Shown: in pieces, positions 25,292-36,780 of the stretch
Layout of the letters: the number at the start of each line of letters is the position of its first letter
Position numbering within the stretch: position 1 is the first letter of the stretch
Assembly (NCBI GenBank): GCA_022747635.1
Contig: JAKTNV010000003.1
Location: forward strand, 46,511,475-46,575,474
From: Hetaerina americana
Taxonomy: Eukaryota > Arthropoda > Insecta > Odonata > Calopterygidae
Direction of reading: 5' to 3'
Length of the DNA: 64,000 bases
Made by a program: the position numbers and the translations under genes
Notes under the pieces: generated by a model
What the model was told of the DNA's origin: nothing
What the model saw: the letters and a program-made list of their open reading frames with translations, nothing else
The model's database searches: none

Positions 25292-27580
25292 ATGATAAAA
25301 TTGGTTCAAAGAAACTCCCTCCATCAAGCAGTACGCATGCCCACCCGTGGAAAAAACATATTGGATCTATTTCTTACAAACACGCCGGAACGTATTATTA
25401 GTGTATCAACTGATGAGGGCTTGAGTGACCATAAAGCAATTAATGTCCATTTGGACATAGCAATAAAAAAGATTGTTAAACCAAAAAGAAAAATTTATAA
25501 TTACCATAAAGCAGACTTTGAATCTTTTGCCAATCAATTAAACTCTTCACTACCCGAGTTCAAAACCCGCTTAAGTCATGCCAACGTGGAAGAAACTTGG
25601 ACAGAATTTGTCAATATCATGCAAAAAGGAATCGTAGATTTCATACCTATAAAATACGTTAAAGCAAATCGCGACCCCAGGTGGTACAATAAAGACGTTA
25701 GAAAAGCCCTTCGAAAGCAGAGAATGCTACACTCTAGGGTAAAGAGGGCAGGCGTGAACACATCATCTCCTGAGAATACACAATTATGGGACACATATAG
25801 ATCCTCTAAAATTGAAACCAAAAAACAATTACGTAGCGCCTTACTGGAATTTAAACGCAAAGTACTTTGCGAGCACTTGGACACTGACCCCAAAGCTTTC
25901 TGGTCATATGTTAGGGAAGTAAATGGGAGTAAACAAACCGTGGCTTGCTTAAGGGATTGTAGCAATGTAATTCATACAGACAGCGAGGTTAAAGCTAACA
26001 TCTTAAATTCATTCTTCCAAAGCGTTTTCTCGAATGATGTTGCCACCGCATATCTCCAAGAAACAATACATACTCCACCCATGGAAAAAATAACAGTGGA
26101 CCAACAAGGAATTCTAAAATTACTTAATGAGATTAAACCCAACAAATCCCCGGGTCCCGAAAATATACCAGCTAGGGTGATAAAACATTTAGCTCCAAAC
26201 ATTGCCCCGTACCTTGAATTTATATTTAACAAATCCCTCACAGAGTGCAAAGTACCTAAGATTTGGAAAACCGCGCAAATAACGCCTATTTTTAAAAGTG
26301 GTGACAGGGAGGATCCCAGTAATTACAGACCTATATCTCTCACTTCTATCTGTTGTAAAATATTAGAGCACATAATTGTCAGTTCAATAATGAGACACCT
26401 TGACAACATTAACTTTTTAAGTGACAATCAACACGGATTCAGGAAAACCCGCTCCTGCGAAACCCAATTAGGATTATTTACACATGATTTACTTGTATCT
26501 GGTGAGAGAGGTAGGCAAGTGGATGCCATCTTCTTAGATTTTCAAAAGGCATTTGATAAGGTCCCACATGGTAAACTCATTCATAAATTAAAGGTCGCGG
26601 GTATAAACAAGGGCGCTATAAGTTGGGTTAAAGATTTTCTTTCAGAGCGGGAACAGAGGGTAGTCCTTGATGGCGCTAGTTCCGACAGCGTTCGAGTCAC
26701 GTCGGGGGTACCTCAGGGAAGTGTGATCGGGCCGTTACTTTTCTTGATTTTTGTTAACGATTTGAACCGCGAAGTGAAAAGTAACATTAGGATGTTTGCG
26801 GATGACACGGTGATCTATCGGGAGATATCTGGGGATGAGGATCGTTTTATTCTAGCGCAGGATTTAGATTGCATTACTAAATGGTGTTCTAACTGGGGAT
26901 TGACTCTAAATTATAATAAATGTTCAGTGGTAAATTTCTTTAAAAGATCAACGGGATTTGCTTACAAATTAGCTGGAGGTGACCTAGCAGTAGTTGATAC
27001 GGTAAAATACCTAGGTGTCACATTCACTAAAGACTTAACTTGGGGGACTCACATACGTAAAGTCTGCGGTCAAGCAAATAAAAAATTGGGATTCATTAGA
27101 CGCATTGTCGGCAAAAGTGACTCAAAGGTCAAGGAACGCTGTTACCACGCTCTTGTAAGGCCTCATTTAGAATACGCATGCAGCGTGTGGGACCCGAGTG
27201 AAAAAGGTCTCATTCGGGAAATTGAGAAGGTTCAACGCCGGGCAGCCCGTTTTGTAAAAAATTCCTACGATAAAACGCAAAGCGTTACCGAAATGCTCAT
27301 GGATTTGGGGTGGGAATCATTAGAGGAGAGACGATTCAATGCAAGACTGAAATTATTAAATAAATTCAGATCCGCATGTTTCAGCACCGAGGTCTCGCAG
27401 ATTATTCGTACTCCTACATACATTGGTCGCTTGGATCATGCATATAAAATTCGGGAAATAGATGCCAGGACTAGCCGACTCAAGGACTCCTTCTTCCCAC
27501 GGACAATACGGGATAGCAACTGTAGGATTATAGATAGTAAAAATTCCACTTGCCACCCTCAGTGTCTAAAAAATAATTAG
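25292..27580 (+). CDS. LINE ORF2 fragment: endonuclease C-terminus plus reverse transcriptase
   Basis: A 762-residue uninterrupted frame. It is open upstream to the repeat, where DFNLPGIDWD is the endonuclease GDFN region with the G replaced by C. SDHKAI near residues 45-50 is the end of the apurinic-type endonuclease. RT blocks follow in order: KPNKSPGPENIPARVIKHL (about 280), NYRPISLTS (about 343), FLDFQKAFDKVPH (about 414), SGVPQGSVIGPLLFLIFVND (about 470), the catalytic FADD at 502-505, and KYLGV (about 571). The C-terminus has the usual SVTEMLMDLGWESLEERR region (about 670-690). The protein would nick target DNA and copy its own RNA. It lacks most of the endonuclease, so this copy should not move by itself, though the RT may still fold. 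The ATG is simply the first in frame; no host promoter is apparent. Confidence 0.9.
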   Translation: MIKLVQRNSLHQAVRMPTRGKNILDLFLTNTPERIISVSTDEGLSDHKAINVHLDIAIKKIVKPKRKIYNYHKADFESFANQLNSSLPEFKTRLSHANVEETWTEFVNIMQKGIVDFIPIKYVKANRDPRWYNKDVRKALRKQRMLHSRVKRAGVNTSSPENTQLWDTYRSSKIETKKQLRSALLEFKRKVLCEHLDTDPKAFWSYVREVNGSKQTVACLRDCSNVIHTDSEVKANILNSFFQSVFSNDVATAYLQETIHTPPMEKITVDQQGILKLLNEIKPNKSPGPENIPARVIKHLAPNIAPYLEFIFNKSLTECKVPKIWKTAQITPIFKSGDREDPSNYRPISLTSICCKILEHIIVSSIMRHLDNINFLSDNQHGFRKTRSCETQLGLFTHDLLVSGERGRQVDAIFLDFQKAFDKVPHGKLIHKLKVAGINKGAISWVKDFLSEREQRVVLDGASSDSVRVTSGVPQGSVIGPLLFLIFVNDLNREVKSNIRMFADDTVIYREISGDEDRFILAQDLDCITKWCSNWGLTLNYNKCSVVNFFKRSTGFAYKLAGGDLAVVDTVKYLGVTFTKDLTWGTHIRKVCGQANKKLGFIRRIVGKSDSKVKERCYHALVRPHLEYACSVWDPSEKGLIREIEKVQRRAARFVKNSYDKTQSVTEMLMDLGWESLEERRFNARLKLLNKFRSACFSTEVSQIIRTPTYIGRLDHAYKIREIDARTSRLKDSFFPRTIRDSNCRIIDSKNSTCHPQCLKNN

Positions 27581-28035
27581 TTCTACTTAAATGCATGCTC
27601 CTCCACTAACCTTATGTGTTTTGTTATAATAACCCATTCTTTCCGCATGATATCATTCGTGTTCTGTTCATCTGTTTTTAAGTTTCCCTTTCAGTCCCTC
27701 TTCCCTCCCGGCGGGGGGAAATTCCTGCTACCTGCAACGTTGGGTCGAATTCCCTTCCTTTTACTGTCTCTTTGGGGGGTTGAGTGTTTTGTGGTGCATT
27801 TTCATGTGGTAGTGATGTTTCACATTCTTGCTTGTTGTGTCCTGGCTTGCGTGTTTTAGGATGGCTTTCGTGCTGTATCCTGGGGTGCAGTTTTTTGTTG
27901 TTTTGCGGTGTATGTGTTTGCATGAGTATTGGATGGAGGGAGTTTTGCATGAGTGTGTGCGCTGCTGGGGTGTAATTTTCCGTGTTGTTTTTTGCATGTG
28001 GTATTTTTCGTTTTTACGGTTGGTGACCTAACACC

Positions 28036-28068
28036 CCCCGCCACACGCCCTTGCGGCGGCTTGCGGGG
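28036..28068 (+). other. 3' UTR stem-loop of the LINE
   Basis: CCCCGC (28036-28041) can pair with GCGGGG (28063-28068), with a further short GC stem inside. It lies directly before the hexanucleotide tail. In CR1- and L2-like elements such 3' structures are recognised by the reverse transcriptase; that role is inferred here. Confidence 0.45.
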
Positions 28069-28099
28069 TATTATGTAGATGTAGATGTAGATGTATCTC

Positions 28100-28748
28100 A
28101 ATATTCCTGCCCAAGAGCTGTCGAACACATTCTATTTTTCTGCTCGAGTCATTTCTGATTCATGTAAACACGCACCTTGTCAAGCCTCCACGGCGTTCGT
28201 GGGCTGATATTTTCGAAAGCTAATTTTTGTGGGATCCCACGCCATCTGCTCTCGCTAGCCAGTTTTTTAACCGTGGTCGTCTGAACGGAATGACTGGAGA
28301 TGCAATAAGGCACGAGGCCACTCTTAATCTGCAAATGCAATTTGTATGCAAATTGCGTGCCCGAAGAATGATTGACCGGCTCTGAATTCATGTCATCAAC
28401 AATAGCAAATGGCGAGTGGCGACTGCAATTGACTGATCAACGATCAGCCTTTCATTGAAGACTTAACACCACGATTTGGGCCTTTATGCGATTGTCATAC
28501 ATCTTGCGCTTTAAATGAAACTTCGAGACCAGCAGAGGTAAAATTGTAAGCTTTAGTATTTTCATGGACGGTATTTGCTTCAATTATAGATCTTGTATTT
28601 TATCAACGTATATTAGGTGTTAATGAAATCTTAATTGAAAATGAACTTTAAAAAATGAAGTTTTTGCAAATTAGTCCATTATTTGGTTTAAGCAGAGGGT
28701 TTATTTTATAAATTGCAAATTTAATGTTTACTAACATGCTTAAACATG

Positions 28749-28819
<71 letters not shown>

Positions 28820-29500
28820 ACTCCTATCTATATGCATATATAACTCCTTCCCAAACTTTGTGAGCTAATAAACCAAGATAGCAAATGCTACTTTCCTTCT
28901 ATGAGCTCGTAACAATAAATGATACTAATTTAATAAACCCCTTGGTAGATTGGCATATAATATATCCTAATAATAATACAGAATACATTAATAATAGCAG
29001 ATAAAATAGTTTAAATTTCTCTAAATATAGTAGTTCATGGAAACAAGATGTAATGTTTAGTTGAAAACCCCCTCTATATGCCCCATAACATATTTTTATT
29101 TATAATAAAGCAATTATCAAGGTGTTTATGTAGTTAATTTTATAACACAAAAGACAATGCAAGTAGGAGGATGTAAAAGAAAACATTTTTAACGTAATGA
29201 ACGCATTTTACGTATTCTATACGTTTTCATCCAACAAGATTTTCATTTGCACTGTTCAGTCCGCGTGTAGAATATAAAAATATTTATAAAAGAGAATTTT
29301 TTACTACAAGCAGATCCTGTTACGGCCAAGTGGCTTTCTATTTGTAAATTTGGTCGCACACGCTTTCATCATTAAGCTTCAATGGCTCGGTAATCCTCAT
29401 TGTTTAGCCGCAAGAGGAAATATAAATGATGAAATCTAAATATTAACTCTATGGAGAGAGGACTAAAAATTGACCAAGCAAATATACTCAAAATCAACTG
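28100..29500. other. AT-rich DNA with a TA microsatellite
   Basis: The first 350 bases are of more balanced composition and hold a minus-strand 80-codon frame without motif. The rest is AT-rich and includes the TA tract at 28751-28811. No gene seen. Confidence 0.5.
28751..28811. repeat. (TA)n microsatellite
   Basis: About 30 consecutive TA/AT units, followed by shorter TATA words to about 28845. Confidence 0.95.
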
Positions 29501-30650
29501 TTTTTTCCCCTCTCCTCTTTTCCGTTCAAAAAAAATATCGGTCCGCGGAGAGGTCGACATGGACATGCTGATGACCACCTGAAACCACCCCCCTCGACTT
29601 GGAAAACCACTTCGTTCACACAAAACGCTTCCCATCTTCCCTTGCTCCCGATTCACGTAGTAACCACAGCCGTTCCTTTTGCTCCATTCCTCACGTTCCC
29701 TCACACTCATGCACACCTTCAGCAAATGCAGCACTCACACCACTCCACTTCATTGTTACCTCACCCCCCACACAGCGCCCTCCCTCTTCCATCGCCCCCA
29801 ACAATGGTATCTCCCGCCTTGATCCATACTCATTCACTCTTTCTCCGGCGCTGTGATTCAAACCATCCCTAGTAGCAACCCTTCGGTCCGTCATCCCCCC
29901 TCCGTTAGCCTTCCAGCCCAGTACATCCCTCGTCATAACCACGACCCTCCCCTGCTCTTCCTAATTATTATTTTTGCGATTAATAGTCACGGATGGGTCT
30001 CCTCAGGAGGAGAGAATCCCAACCACCCTTCCTCCCCTCCACCCCAGGACCTTACCGCGTACGCCTTCAGTCATACCTCCCAGCCGAGAAGTCTTCCCGG
30101 CGCGCACACAGAAAACAACCCCGGACCCCCTCTTGCATAAGTATCCCCTGTATTTAAGAGCTCCCCGGCGAGGGTGGAATTCTTCCCGAGCGACCGCCCT
30201 CCCACACTCCCGCTCGCTCCTCTTCTTCAGAAATCGTGCCCTATCTCCCTTATCTACCTTTCGCCTCCGGTTCCTCCACCTCTTTTACCTTCATCTCTCC
30301 ACCTCTCGAGGGCGCCTCTCTCTCTCTCTCTCTCCGTCTTTTCACCGAAGAGGGTCACTCCTCTTTCCCATGGCTCTTCTTCGCTCCTCATGCTTCCCTT
30401 CCGCCCCCTCTCTCCCCAGCCGCCCCCGCTCTCCGTCACAATGCTCTTCGCCATCCACCCTTTTATCATAAGTCCTTGAGGAGCGTTCCACAATGCTGCA
30501 GCAGTCTCAAGAAAGGCAACCTAATTCTACATCAATGCAGCTCGCGAAGGGATGACTTTGCCTCTTGTCGGAGAGGAAGCGTGGAGATGGTAACTTCGAG
30601 AAAGTGCATCGCATCGCATTGATTAAGATGAAGAAGACTGTGCGGAATCT
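29500..30650. other. C-rich skewed island
   Basis: Plus strand rich in C/T runs with CpG. The 165-codon frame at 29974-30471 is arginine/serine/leucine-rich and overlapped by equally open frames, so I do not call it coding. Confidence 0.5.
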
Positions 30651-31172
30651 CAGGGATATATCTTGAGAGAGTGAAGGAAATAATGGGTTCAACATGTGAA
30701 ACAGTACGTATTAAATAGTTTTTGAGAAAATTTTTATTTACTTCACTCTGCAGAGGAAATGCATTTCTAATGCAAATTCAGCGGTAGTTTTATTCAAACC
30801 TTTTGAAAGAGTTTTGCAAGAATGCCATTACGCGTGTTTACAATGTGAGCCTAAATTTCCTCTCATCCTGTATAAATTATTTTGTGGGTGAACTTACGAC
30901 AAGTTGAATAGACTCTAAAGTATTCAGAATTAATTCCAAGAAACTGTCCTATGACACATCCCAGACTTCGAGTGAAGGATACTTTAATCATTATATATTT
31001 GGTGGACTCATTTTGTGTAATTCAGTTCGAAATTATAACTAAAGGTTCGAACTTAAATCGCATATGATAGGTATTGTAACTCGTAGCCTTGATATACGCA
31101 ATGGAGTTGCGTATATCAACTATATGTGTGTGTGTGTGTGTGTGTATGTATATATATATATATATATACGAG

Positions 31173-31234
<62 letters not shown>

Positions 31235-33590
31235 CGTGCGTGTGTGTGTATATATATATATATGTGTGTGTGTGTGTGCGTGTGTGTGTGTACATATTTT
31301 GAGTAGTTAAATATTTTAGAATATTGCAAATTGACATGGAAATTGCTGAATGAAAATTATTATTGAAATGAACAAGCAGACAAGTATTTGGTAAGAATAG
31401 AGGACGATTCATCAGAATTCTTTCCGAAAGCTGGCTTTATAGGTGAGGGTAGAGCCCATCTCGTACTAAGCTCATCAAAATGTTACTGTCTGCAAGGAGC
31501 ATTTTACAAAAACCAATCCGACGAATCTTGTCATTAAATACTTATTGCATGATTATGACCTAATGCACGAATATTTTTTCATGGTGATTTACTTATAAAC
31601 AAAAATAACGGAATCATACTATATGACGCCGTCATACCTACATGTACGTTTGAATAAAAAATTGTAATTGGTTGAGAAGAAAACCACGATTTTTACCGCT
31701 CACACATCAACTCTGTTTTAAGCCGTTGAGCACCTCGACTTCGGTGATATTTATTCAATCAATGGGAGAAATAATTAAACGTCTGCCAGTTCAAACATCC
31801 AGTATATAAAATGTGTTTTCAACTTTATGGAATGTACACAGCATATTGAAACGAAATAAGTAACTCTGTAATTATAAATAAAGTTTGTGTGGAATTTAAA
31901 GTTACTTATTTCATTTCAATCCAGTAAATAGTTCACATCTGTAGTCAATTGACGAAGCGCATGAGTTTATGACACTAATAAAGATATAAAAGCTAATTCC
32001 ATGGTATTCGTAGGTCGTTTCTCTATGCAAACATATTTTCTTCATACTAAATTTACCAATGTTGGTTTTAACCGATACGAAAGTAAATATCATTTCCATC
32101 GGAATACGAAAAAAAGGATAAATGCGGCAAGTGAAATTTTTGATGTTGCATAAAATGGCAATAAAATATCCCATTAAATAAACAATGCATACATCCCTAA
32201 AAAAATAAATATATTTATATTTTTCATTCAATAAGTAGAAGGAAATCTGTGTTGGCCTATTAATAATTTGAATTTCACGCAATTTGTACTGGAATTCACA
32301 ACCGTATCTCATTTACTTCCTCCGTTTCGACGTCCTTTAACCCTCAATTATTTTACTTAAACGCAAATATTGTCGATTTATTCCTGATTTGCGTGTCCCT
32401 ATATGGTATCACTTCCGAAAATTAGTTTAGAAAGATCTATATCACTGATGTAATTTCCAAATAAAAATGTAGACACGATGAAGATTAGATTTGGCAGTCA
32501 TGATGTTTTATCCGAATTGATACTTTGGCATATTGCGTCTTTGTCACTGATAATATTTCATTACCTTAGTGCGAGGAAATGAATGAGATTTTCAATTCTG
32601 CAAATGAATAAGGGTTACGATGAAGATCATTACTGAGATGCTTCTTGTAACATAAATTACTGCAATAGATGTTTGTCTTCAGAAAAACTTGATTGCCATT
32701 GGATATCGATTCAACGATTAATATATTCACCCCAGGACGGGTGCTCTTCCTTTGATATGCGCAAAGGTCACGTGATACGGAAAGTGGGCTGGAAGGTAGT
32801 AGGTGATTCGTGTCTGAAAACTCTACAAGAAGGAACGGTAATTAGTTGAAAACCTTATTTTTTCATTCATTCATACGGATTTAGTGATCAAGCAGAAATG
32901 CTCCCTTCCCCATACCATCATTACTTTAAAAAAATCCGCCTCAGACCTCGTAAATCCCTATTTACCGAGATCTTTCAATAAATTAGCATTTTAAAAATTC
33001 GATGAATTTGCATTATTAAATTTTATTCATTTCTTCTGATTAATTAAGTTCTCTTGATTTGTAACTGAATAATTAGCATATCAGACGCTCAAACAAACCC
33101 TTATTTGACAGAAATTCATAAAATAATTTCTCACACTAAATCGTATATTCCATCTTACTCGCTACATTCTCGTTATCTATATTGCTCTGAGATTTTGTTT
33201 CTTTCAAAATTTAATTCACATTTTTATGTTGAAATCTGACGTGTTGATTACCTATTGCCACTTTCAAAATGATTGTATTTATTAGAAATAAAGTCAGTCC
33301 TTAAAAAACGGGTACATGAATTGAAACAATAAGTTCTGTGATGAAATGATTTGGGACGTTGACGATTTCCTCACGTGAAGCTCGAAATAATTGCTCCGGA
33401 GAGTTGTATTACTATGCTATTAGCCAGCATCGGCTTCTCAGTTTTCATTTTCAGCTGAAGCTAGACGCGAGGAAGAATACGGAGCGCCTCTACAGATTTA
33501 TTCTCATGAATAAGACATCACTGCCCTTCCCATATGTTGGAGTTGCGTACGAAAAATGACACAGACCAGGCGTTTTCGGCACGGAGGATA
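30650..33590. other. AT-rich DNA with a compound TG/TA microsatellite
   Basis: No gene recognised. A 133-codon minus frame (31911-32312) is tyrosine/isoleucine-rich, as expected for AT-rich DNA, with no motif. Confidence 0.5.
31125..31295. repeat. Compound (TG)n/(TA)n microsatellite
   Basis: Alternating blocks of TG and TA units, five or more switches over about 170 bases. Confidence 0.95.
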
Positions 33591-33910
33591 TTGAGGACGG
33601 GCAAAGAGTATCCTTCAACCTCCAGCGCTCTCAAACAAGGCGGCCGATTTGCTATGCACCAACCGAGTATGAAGGATGGTGCGGAAGGGCGTGAGTGAAT
33701 TGAGTCCCCGAGATCGGGAGTGGAGAGAACGGGAAAGGAGCGACGTTGGTGAGAGAGGGAGAAAGGGAGAGAGAGAGAGAGCCGTGCGAAGGAGACGACG
33801 GGATGAGAGGCATAAATGAGTGCGGAGGCCAATGGTGGAAAGGAACAAAGGGTAAGGTTTAGGGTGAGGAGAACGGGAGAGAGCAGAGGTGAAGGGGAAT
33901 AACATCGGAA
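33590..33910. other. Small G/A-rich skewed island
   Basis: Purine-rich plus strand with a GAGA run near 33755-33780 and CpG steps. Minus-strand serine/leucine/proline-rich frames are compositional. Confidence 0.45.
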
Positions 33911-34201
33911 TCCTTGAGGAATGAGGGTCCCAACAAGCTTGGAAAAGATCAGTAAATACATATTAATAAGAGCCTAGCATTCATTATTGCATATTAAATA
34001 ATATAAACAGTAAATATTCATTATTAGTGAAAATTTTTTGATGGTATATTATCACGTGGAAAGTCCAGATATGAGTCCTGCATCAGTTTTGTAGTAGCAC
34101 AAGGAATGAAAAATTATGCCAATGTAATTTCATAAATATAAGGGTATAGGGTTCATAGGGTTGAAGGTAACTCTTTGACCGTCCTCAATATCCTACCAAC
34201 A

Positions 34202-34229
34202 TATATATCTATATCTCTGTATACAGAAC

Positions 34230-34281
<52 letters not shown>

Positions 34282-34401
34282 AACATATATATATATATGT
34301 ATATATATTTGAACATTATATTGAACAGATATGTATATATATATATATATATTGAACATATATATATATATGTATATATATTTGAACATTATATTGAACA
34401 G

Positions 34402-34437
<36 letters not shown>

Positions 34438-34521
34438 AACATATATATATATATGTATATATATTTGAACATTATATTGAACAGATATGTATATATATAT
34501 ATATATATACACGAGGTCATA
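34202..34521. repeat. Higher-order TA array interrupted by the mariner element
   Basis: TA runs alternate with a fixed cassette containing ATTGAACA and TTGAACATTATATTGAACAG. The cassette occurs about three times at roughly 70-85 base spacing. The mariner element at 34522 is inserted at its right end, and beyond that element (35280-35320) the same cassette resumes in inverted orientation. Confidence 0.85.
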
Positions 34522-35277
34522 TACGAGGGTCATCCGGAAAGTAGTACCCGTTCGTGCCGCATGAAGTGCTGACGACGCGAGTAGCCGCTGGACGAGGTCA
34601 GATAGCTTCAGTGGCTTGTCTGCCTTCTCTGAGCCAAGTTGCGTGACGCTAGCATTGCCTGTGTTGTTTCTGTGATTGTTTACAATGTTTAAAAAAATTG
34701 AGAACGCCGCCAGTTGTGAAGTGAGGGCAGTGATTAAATTCCTCAATGCAAGAAACGTTCGCCCATGTGATATTCATCGCCAATTAAAGGAGGTGTATGG
34801 AGACAATGTAATGGACGAGTCGTCTGTTCGGCGGTGGTGTCGCAACTTCAACATGGGGAGGGGGAACACACACGACGATGAGCGTTCGGGGAGACCGTCT
34901 GTCATTACAGACCAACTGGTGAGCTCAGTTGACGAATTCGTGAGGAACGATCGGCGCGTCACAATTGATGACATCGTGAGCATTTTCCCAATGTTTCTCG
35001 AACAATTGTTCATGAAATTGTTAAACACCATCTGCATTATGCAAAAATTTGTGCAAGATGGGTCCCTCGCGTATCTCAATGAGCTGGCGGCGAAGGACTA
35101 TGCAGCAGGAATACAGAAACTTGTCACACGTTATGACAAATGCCTTAATTTGCTTGGAGATTATGTTGAGAAGTAGTTTAAAGTATCCTCTTTCAAATAA
35201 AATTTTTTATGTTTGTTAATATTTACTTTTGTGTCTTTATTTCACGAACGGGTACTACTTTCCGGTTGACCCTCGTA
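34522..35277 (+). mobile_element. Internally deleted mariner-like element (756 bp)
   Basis: Terminal inverted repeats of 35 bases, 34522-34556 and 35243-35277, begin TACGAGGGTCATCCGGAAAG and differ at a single base. TA occurs directly outside both ends (34520-34521, 35278-35279), the target duplication used by Tc1/mariner transposons. Full-length mariners are about 1.3 kb, so roughly 0.5 kb is missing from the middle. Both ends look competent for recognition, so the copy could be mobilised in trans by a related transposase. I did not assign a mariner subfamily. Confidence 0.92.
34685..35176 (+). CDS. Truncated mariner transposase: DNA-binding domain joined to C-terminal tail
   Basis: A 163-residue frame from the first ATG. 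Residues 1 to about 100 are the paired helix-turn-helix region of a mariner transposase, including [34 protein letters not shown] and the linker [10 protein letters not shown]. From about residue 101 the frame is shifted relative to the ancestral one: the alternative frame over 34985-35060 still reads [14 protein letters not shown] and ARWVPR. After a deletion junction near 35065 the ORF reads [20 protein letters not shown] and TRYDKCLNL, the normal transposase C-terminus, ending GDYVEK. The whole catalytic DDD/E region is absent, so it cannot cut DNA. By analogy with deleted transposases it could bind the terminal repeats and interfere with transposition; this is inference. Confidence 0.8.
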   Translation: MFKKIENAASCEVRAVIKFLNARNVRPCDIHRQLKEVYGDNVMDESSVRRWCRNFNMGRGNTHDDERSGRPSVITDQLVSSVDEFVRNDRRVTIDDIVSIFPMFLEQLFMKLLNTICIMQKFVQDGSLAYLNELAAKDYAAGIQKLVTRYDKCLNLLGDYVEK

Positions 35278-35279
35278 TA

Positions 35280-36080
35280 TACATATCTGTTCAATATAAT
35301 GTTCAATATAATGTTCAATGTGATGTTAATGTTGTCACAATGAAAAAAGTAAATTGATGGAAGATTTTATAACATACGACACAACATGGATGCTGCAAAT
35401 TTTATTCTGAATGTTGTATTTAGCATTTCTCCAATTAGTGGTTTTCGAACTCGCATGTGAAAACGTGCCCGCCAAATACGTGACCGATTTTCCTTTGCGA
35501 CGAAAATATTCTTGAAAAGTAGGCTACAATATGATGGCCATGCGAGCAAGTGCCATTTGCTCAACCTCGTCTTGTCGAGCGGGATCTCGTGATGTAAAGA
35601 GCCGGTCGGTCGGTCCTCCTGCGAATAATCGCTGTTAAAGATTAATCGCATAAATTTTGCTGGAGGTGACCATCAAACTAAGCATGGGGTTATGTCATCT
35701 TTGTCCAACTCTCCTAGGCTCTCCTTATCAAATGAGAATTCACTATTACAAAGGGACACTAATTTACTCAACTACCGTTTGTGACACTAAATGCGTGAAT
35801 TTTAACCGTGCTCTTTTGTTTCCTTACCACTAAGTCCTCATTTACGCCTGCCAATGGGAGATTACTCGGTGTGCTGATGACCTCAGCTGCTAAAAAGGAG
35901 TCTTATCTTCACAAACGACCACTTCCTTCTGCCAAGGCTCGAGGTTTTCTTTTAATTGGGAAGTCCATGGAAGGGATTTGCTTGAAGAGAATAGTGATTT
36001 GTCCTCCCTCTAGGAGTGTTGAGGCTTGATTCCCGGCAATTTCCAGTGATATCACCGTTCATATGTATCATATATATATA
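35280..36080. other. Mixed-composition DNA, no gene recognised
   Basis: The first 55 bases carry the inverted TA-array cassette. After that, a 94-codon minus frame (35367-35651) has ordinary amino-acid composition but no motif I recognise. Confidence 0.45.
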
Positions 36081-36308
36081 TAATGGGCTGACACAATATA
36101 ACACAAATAGAAAAGAATAGACACATTTAAAAGAACACTCACACGGTAAATTGTTCGAGCTTTCGGCCCTCTCAGAGGCCTTCTTCAAGAGAGACTCTCT
36201 TGAAGAAGGCCTCTGAGAGGGCCGAAAGCTCGAACAATTTACCGTGTGAGTGTTCTTTTAAATGTGTCTATTCTTTTCTATTTGTGTTATATTGTGTCAG
36301 CCCATTAT
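36080..36308. repeat. 229-bp near-perfect palindrome between TA arrays
   Basis: Arms 36080-36193 and 36195-36308 are exact reverse complements over 114 bases by my reading, with one unpaired base at 36194. Each arm carries, outward from the centre, TTGAAGAAGG, a GC stem, GGCCGAAAGCTCGAACAA, then GTGTGAGTGTTC. TA runs lie on both sides (36069-36081 and 36343-36399). The arms are related to modules at 45.4-45.8 and 48.05 kb. The arrangement suggests head-to-head copies of one short retroelement end. Confidence 0.9.
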
Positions 36309-36341
36309 TGTGCCGCTCGTGTGAGTTTTTCCGTACAATCG

Positions 36342-36342
<1 letters not shown>

Positions 36343-36399
<57 letters not shown>
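36343..36399. repeat. (TA)n microsatellite
   Basis: About 28 TA units directly downstream of the palindrome, separated by a short stretch containing TTGTGCCG, which recurs inverted next to the TA tract at 45634. Confidence 0.95.
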
Positions 36400-36401
<2 letters not shown>

Positions 36402-36780
36402 CATAGGATTAAATCAAACACCATGCACTGCCCGTGAGACGTAAAACTTCAGTATTTCTCGCGGTTCCCGTCGTAAATAGAGGGCTAGTTCTGATACTAA
36501 CTCTCTCTCCAACCGTCCTCCACTCAGAACATGTACCTGACGACCCCAACTTAATTACGGATAAGTCCTCAATAGTTGCGAGCATCTCTGCATGACATAC
36601 AGGTATGCACCACGCCGAGGTAAGCATTCAAGCATGGAATTTGAATTCTACAAAATAGTAATACTTAAAAAAAGACCCTTTAAGAGGCACACTGAAATTG
36701 ACTATTTCGCCGACGTTTGCTGCCATGAAAAATTACTTGTGATTCGATCCTCGGATTCTTGCTATCGTCGACGACGGTGA
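36400..36780. other. Mixed-composition DNA, no gene seen
   Basis: Transition from the TA array to the GC-rich island; no motif. Confidence 0.4.

Larger units (their letters stand above)
25174..28095 (+). mobile_element. 5'-truncated CR1/Jockey-type LINE
   Basis: The element begins inside its endonuclease domain, in a 22-bp tandem repeat, and runs through an open reading frame (25292-27580) and about 500 bases of 3' untranslated sequence. The 3' end has a GC-rich stem-loop (28036-28068) followed by a short (ATGTAG)n tail at 28073-28095 rather than poly(A). Non-poly(A) microsatellite tails are known for CR1/L2-related elements. The left edge is the usual outcome of incomplete target-primed reverse transcription. 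A clear target duplication is not visible; GTATCT occurs near both ends but is too short to trust. The intact frame suggests a recent insertion relative to the other LINEs here. Confidence 0.85.

Noticed and set aside
25165..28105. 6-bp target duplication GTATCT for the LINE
   Set aside because: Too short, and one copy overlaps the hexanucleotide tail; not distinguishable from chance.
34153..34746. 197-codon minus frame over the TA array
   Set aside because: Tyrosine/isoleucine repeats come from TA units; it overlaps the real mariner frame on the other strand.
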